Positions 11,438 to 12,890 of a stretch of DNA of 12,890 bases are shown in pieces. The stretch spans positions 1 through 12,890 of the forward strand of contig JAGWAW010000021.1 of assembly GCA_021296165.1 (NCBI GenBank), read 5' to 3'. The notes under the pieces are model-generated. The model saw only the letters and a program-made list of their open reading frames with translations, was not told the origin of the DNA and did not search any database. How positions within the stretch are numbered: position 1 is the stretch's first letter; each line of letters opens with the position of its first letter. The stretch is from Nitrosopumilaceae archaeon. GTDB lineage: Archaea > Thermoproteota > Nitrososphaeria > Nitrososphaerales > Nitrosopumilaceae. The translations under genes were made by a program, and so were the position numbers.

Positions 11438-12750
11438 TCGGCCAGCCGGAACCCGGCGAACATCCACCGCTCGTCCAGCCGGAAGAAGTTGCGGTAGCTG
11501 CCCCGCACCGATGCCGCCGGGGTGCCGAAGGAGCCACCCCGAAGCACCTTCTGGCAGGTGAACCACTTGTCGTTGTACTCCTGGAACTTGGACACGAATC
11601 CCGGGTACCCCACAAACTCGGAGGCGGTCCACTCCCACACGTCGCCGATCATCTGCTCGCATCCGCACGGGCTGGCTCCCCCCGGATAGCTGCCGACGGG
11701 CGTGCCGCCCCACATCCAAGACTCCAGGAGGTTGCAGCGCGAGGAGTCTGGAGCGTCGTTCCCCCAGGGGAACGTGCGCATGGTGCGGGCGGCGGGATCC
11801 CAGCAGGCGGCCCTCTCCCACTCTGCTTCGGTGGGCAGGCGCATCCCGGCCCACCGGGCGTAGGCGTCGGCCTCGTAAAAGCTGACGTGGACCACCGGCT
11901 CGGCCGGGTCCACGGGTCGCAGGCCGCCAAAGTCCCGGGTGTACCATGTGCCGTCCACCATCTCCCAGTACATGGGGGAGTTCCACCCGTTCTCCCGGAC
12001 CTTCTTCCACCCGTCGGCCAGCCAGTGGCGAAAGTCCCCGTATCCGCCCTCTTCCATGAACCTCATGTACTCGCCGTTGGTCACCGGGTATCTTCCCATG
12101 CGGTAGTCGTCCATATACACGCGGTGCACGGGCTGCTCTATGTCGTAGCAGAATCCGCTCCCGCCGTACCCTATGTCGTACAGGCCGCCGCCCACCGGCA
12201 CCATGTCTGGTTTGGCGCCGTGCTGTACTATAGAGCGCTCGCCGCGGCGGGCCGGCCTGTACTGGTCGGCCAGCAGGTGCTGCAGATCGTATACCATCAG
12301 CTCCTGGTGCTGGCACTCGTGGTGCATGGCCATCTCAAAGAGCCCCGCCGCGTCCCCACACTCGTCCAGAAACGGTTCGACGCGGCGGTTTGTCTCGGCA
12401 TAATACTCCAGGATCTGGTCCAGCGTGGGCCGGGATATGACGCCTCTGCGGTCCTTGCGGTGCGGCTCGCCGAACTGGTTGTAGTACGAGTTCAGGTACG
12501 CAGAGAACTCCTCAGAGTAGAACCGGTATGACGGGTCGGCGCGGCTCATGACGACCTCAAACAGCCAGGACACGTGGCCCAGGTGCCATTTGGGCGGGCT
12601 CATGTACTCGGCGGTCTGCACCACAAAATCGTCACGCTCCAGCGTCTCCACCAGGCTAAGTGTCCGGGACCTGGTCCGGCGAAACTCGGAGAGGAGTCCG
12701 GATTCGGCGGGCGCGGCCAGCCGCCGCCGCATCTGTAGAACCTGCTCCAT
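11434..12750 (-). CDS. egtB: Hercynine oxygenase / sulfoxide synthase (EgtB)
   Basis: EgtB is a non-haem iron enzyme that uses O2 to form the C-S bond between hercynine and a thiol donor (gamma-glutamylcysteine in mycobacteria, cysteine in some others). The 438-aa protein has an N-terminal DinB-like domain with WHLGH (55-59) and HECQHQE (144-150), giving the three iron-ligand histidines His59, His144 and His148. The C-terminal formylglycine-generating-enzyme-like domain runs from about 183: PVGGGLYDIG, GRYPVTNGEYMRFM, RLPTEAEWERAA, FPWGN, GDVWEWTASEF, VLRGGSF and RNFFRLDERWMFAGFR. ATG 12750 is supported by a TATA box 27 nt upstream. There is no fused methyltransferase, which argues against the ovothiol enzyme OvoA. 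With no egtA or egtC nearby, a cysteine-using type is plausible but not shown. Confidence 0.92.
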   Translation of the reverse strand: MEQVLQMRRRLAAPAESGLLSEFRRTRSRTLSLVETLERDDFVVQTAEYMSPPKWHLGHVSWLFEVVMSRADPSYRFYSEEFSAYLNSYYNQFGEPHRKDRRGVISRPTLDQILEYYAETNRRVEPFLDECGDAAGLFEMAMHHECQHQELMVYDLQHLLADQYRPARRGERSIVQHGAKPDMVPVGGGLYDIGYGGSGFCYDIEQPVHRVYMDDYRMGRYPVTNGEYMRFMEEGGYGDFRHWLADGWKKVRENGWNSPMYWEMVDGTWYTRDFGGLRPVDPAEPVVHVSFYEADAYARWAGMRLPTEAEWERAACWDPAARTMRTFPWGNDAPDSSRCNLLESWMWGGTPVGSYPGGASPCGCEQMIGDVWEWTASEFVGYPGFVSKFQEYNDKWFTCQKVLRGGSFGTPAASVRGSYRNFFRLDERWMFAGFRLAD

Positions 12751-12773
12751 GCGGTGTGGCCAGCGACATCTGG

Positions 12774-12781
12774 TTTTTATT
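12774..12781 (-). promoter_or_regulatory. TATA-like box of egtB
   Basis: The minus strand reads AATAAAAA, centred about 27 nt before ATG 12750, consistent with a leaderless mRNA. Confidence 0.5.
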
Positions 12782-12863
12782 TCTAGTGGCGGCGGGTTCC
12801 TCCCGCATTGCCGGGTGATGGGTAGGAAAAGTGCGTCTAGGATCTTGAACAGTCCTTCGGATC

Positions 12864-12890
12864 ATGGCAGGCATGGCACGCAAGAAGCAC
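12864..12890 (+). CDS. Possible 5' end of a new gene (partial)
   Basis: The last 27 bases read ATG GCA GGC ATG GCA CGC AAG AAG CAC, giving MAGMARKKH, open to the window edge. A basic N-terminus like this is common in ribosomal and RNA-binding proteins, but nine residues cannot identify a family. I see no clear TATA box 25-30 nt upstream of either ATG (12864 or 12873), so this could be chance. Confidence 0.25.

Noticed and set aside
11234..12316. 360-aa minus-strand open frame overlapping egtB
   Set aside because: It is a frame-shifted shadow of egtB on the same strand, Arg-rich, with no recognisable domain.

Overview
The window is a compact, GC-rich archaeal segment, most likely from a member of the Nitrososphaerota (Thaumarchaeota). 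The evidence is: TATA-like boxes about 25-30 nt upstream of starts with almost no 5' leader; an archaeal proteasome beta subunit; an MCTS1/Tma20-like PUA protein; a tRNA-Phe gene; and an exported protein with the PLKQ...C...C...RG block that I associate with thaumarchaeal secreted proteins. Heavy use of ATA (Ile) and AGG (Arg) codons in GC-rich DNA reminds me of Cenarchaeum symbiosum. That name is an inference from memory and was not tested.

Layout from left to right: the 3' tail of a CxxC protein; a PduO-type cobalamin adenosyltransferase; tRNA-Phe; a convergent membrane-anchored J-domain protein; about 400 nt with a 36-nt tandem duplication and a doubtful Cys-rich ORF; a broken solute-binding-protein gene with an in-frame amber stop; a proteasome beta subunit lacking the N-terminal Thr; a hom-PUA gene pair overlapping by 4 nt; a three-gene run of a 49-aa acidic protein, a one-TM protein and purC; a small convergent hypothetical gene; two Dpp/Opp-type ABC permeases, the second with a large external insertion; a minus-strand pair (membrane zinc-ribbon protein and unknown); and convergent egtD and egtB. 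At the right edge a new gene may begin.

Most genes are housekeeping: cobalamin activation, the homoserine branch of Thr/Met synthesis, purine synthesis, protein quality control and peptide/nickel-type import. The most coherent two-gene unit is egtD plus egtB. Together they can convert histidine to trimethylhistidine and then to a thiol-histidine sulfoxide, the core of ergothioneine synthesis. No egtA, egtC or egtE lies beside them.

I found no mobile element, CRISPR array, defence cassette or rRNA, and no convincing wholly new multi-gene system. The best leads are local: the amber stop and possible upstream frameshift in the solute-binding gene, an apparent CTG start for purC, the degenerate proteasome subunit, the insertion in the second permease, the ergothioneine pair, and a C-C mismatch in the tRNA T-stem.
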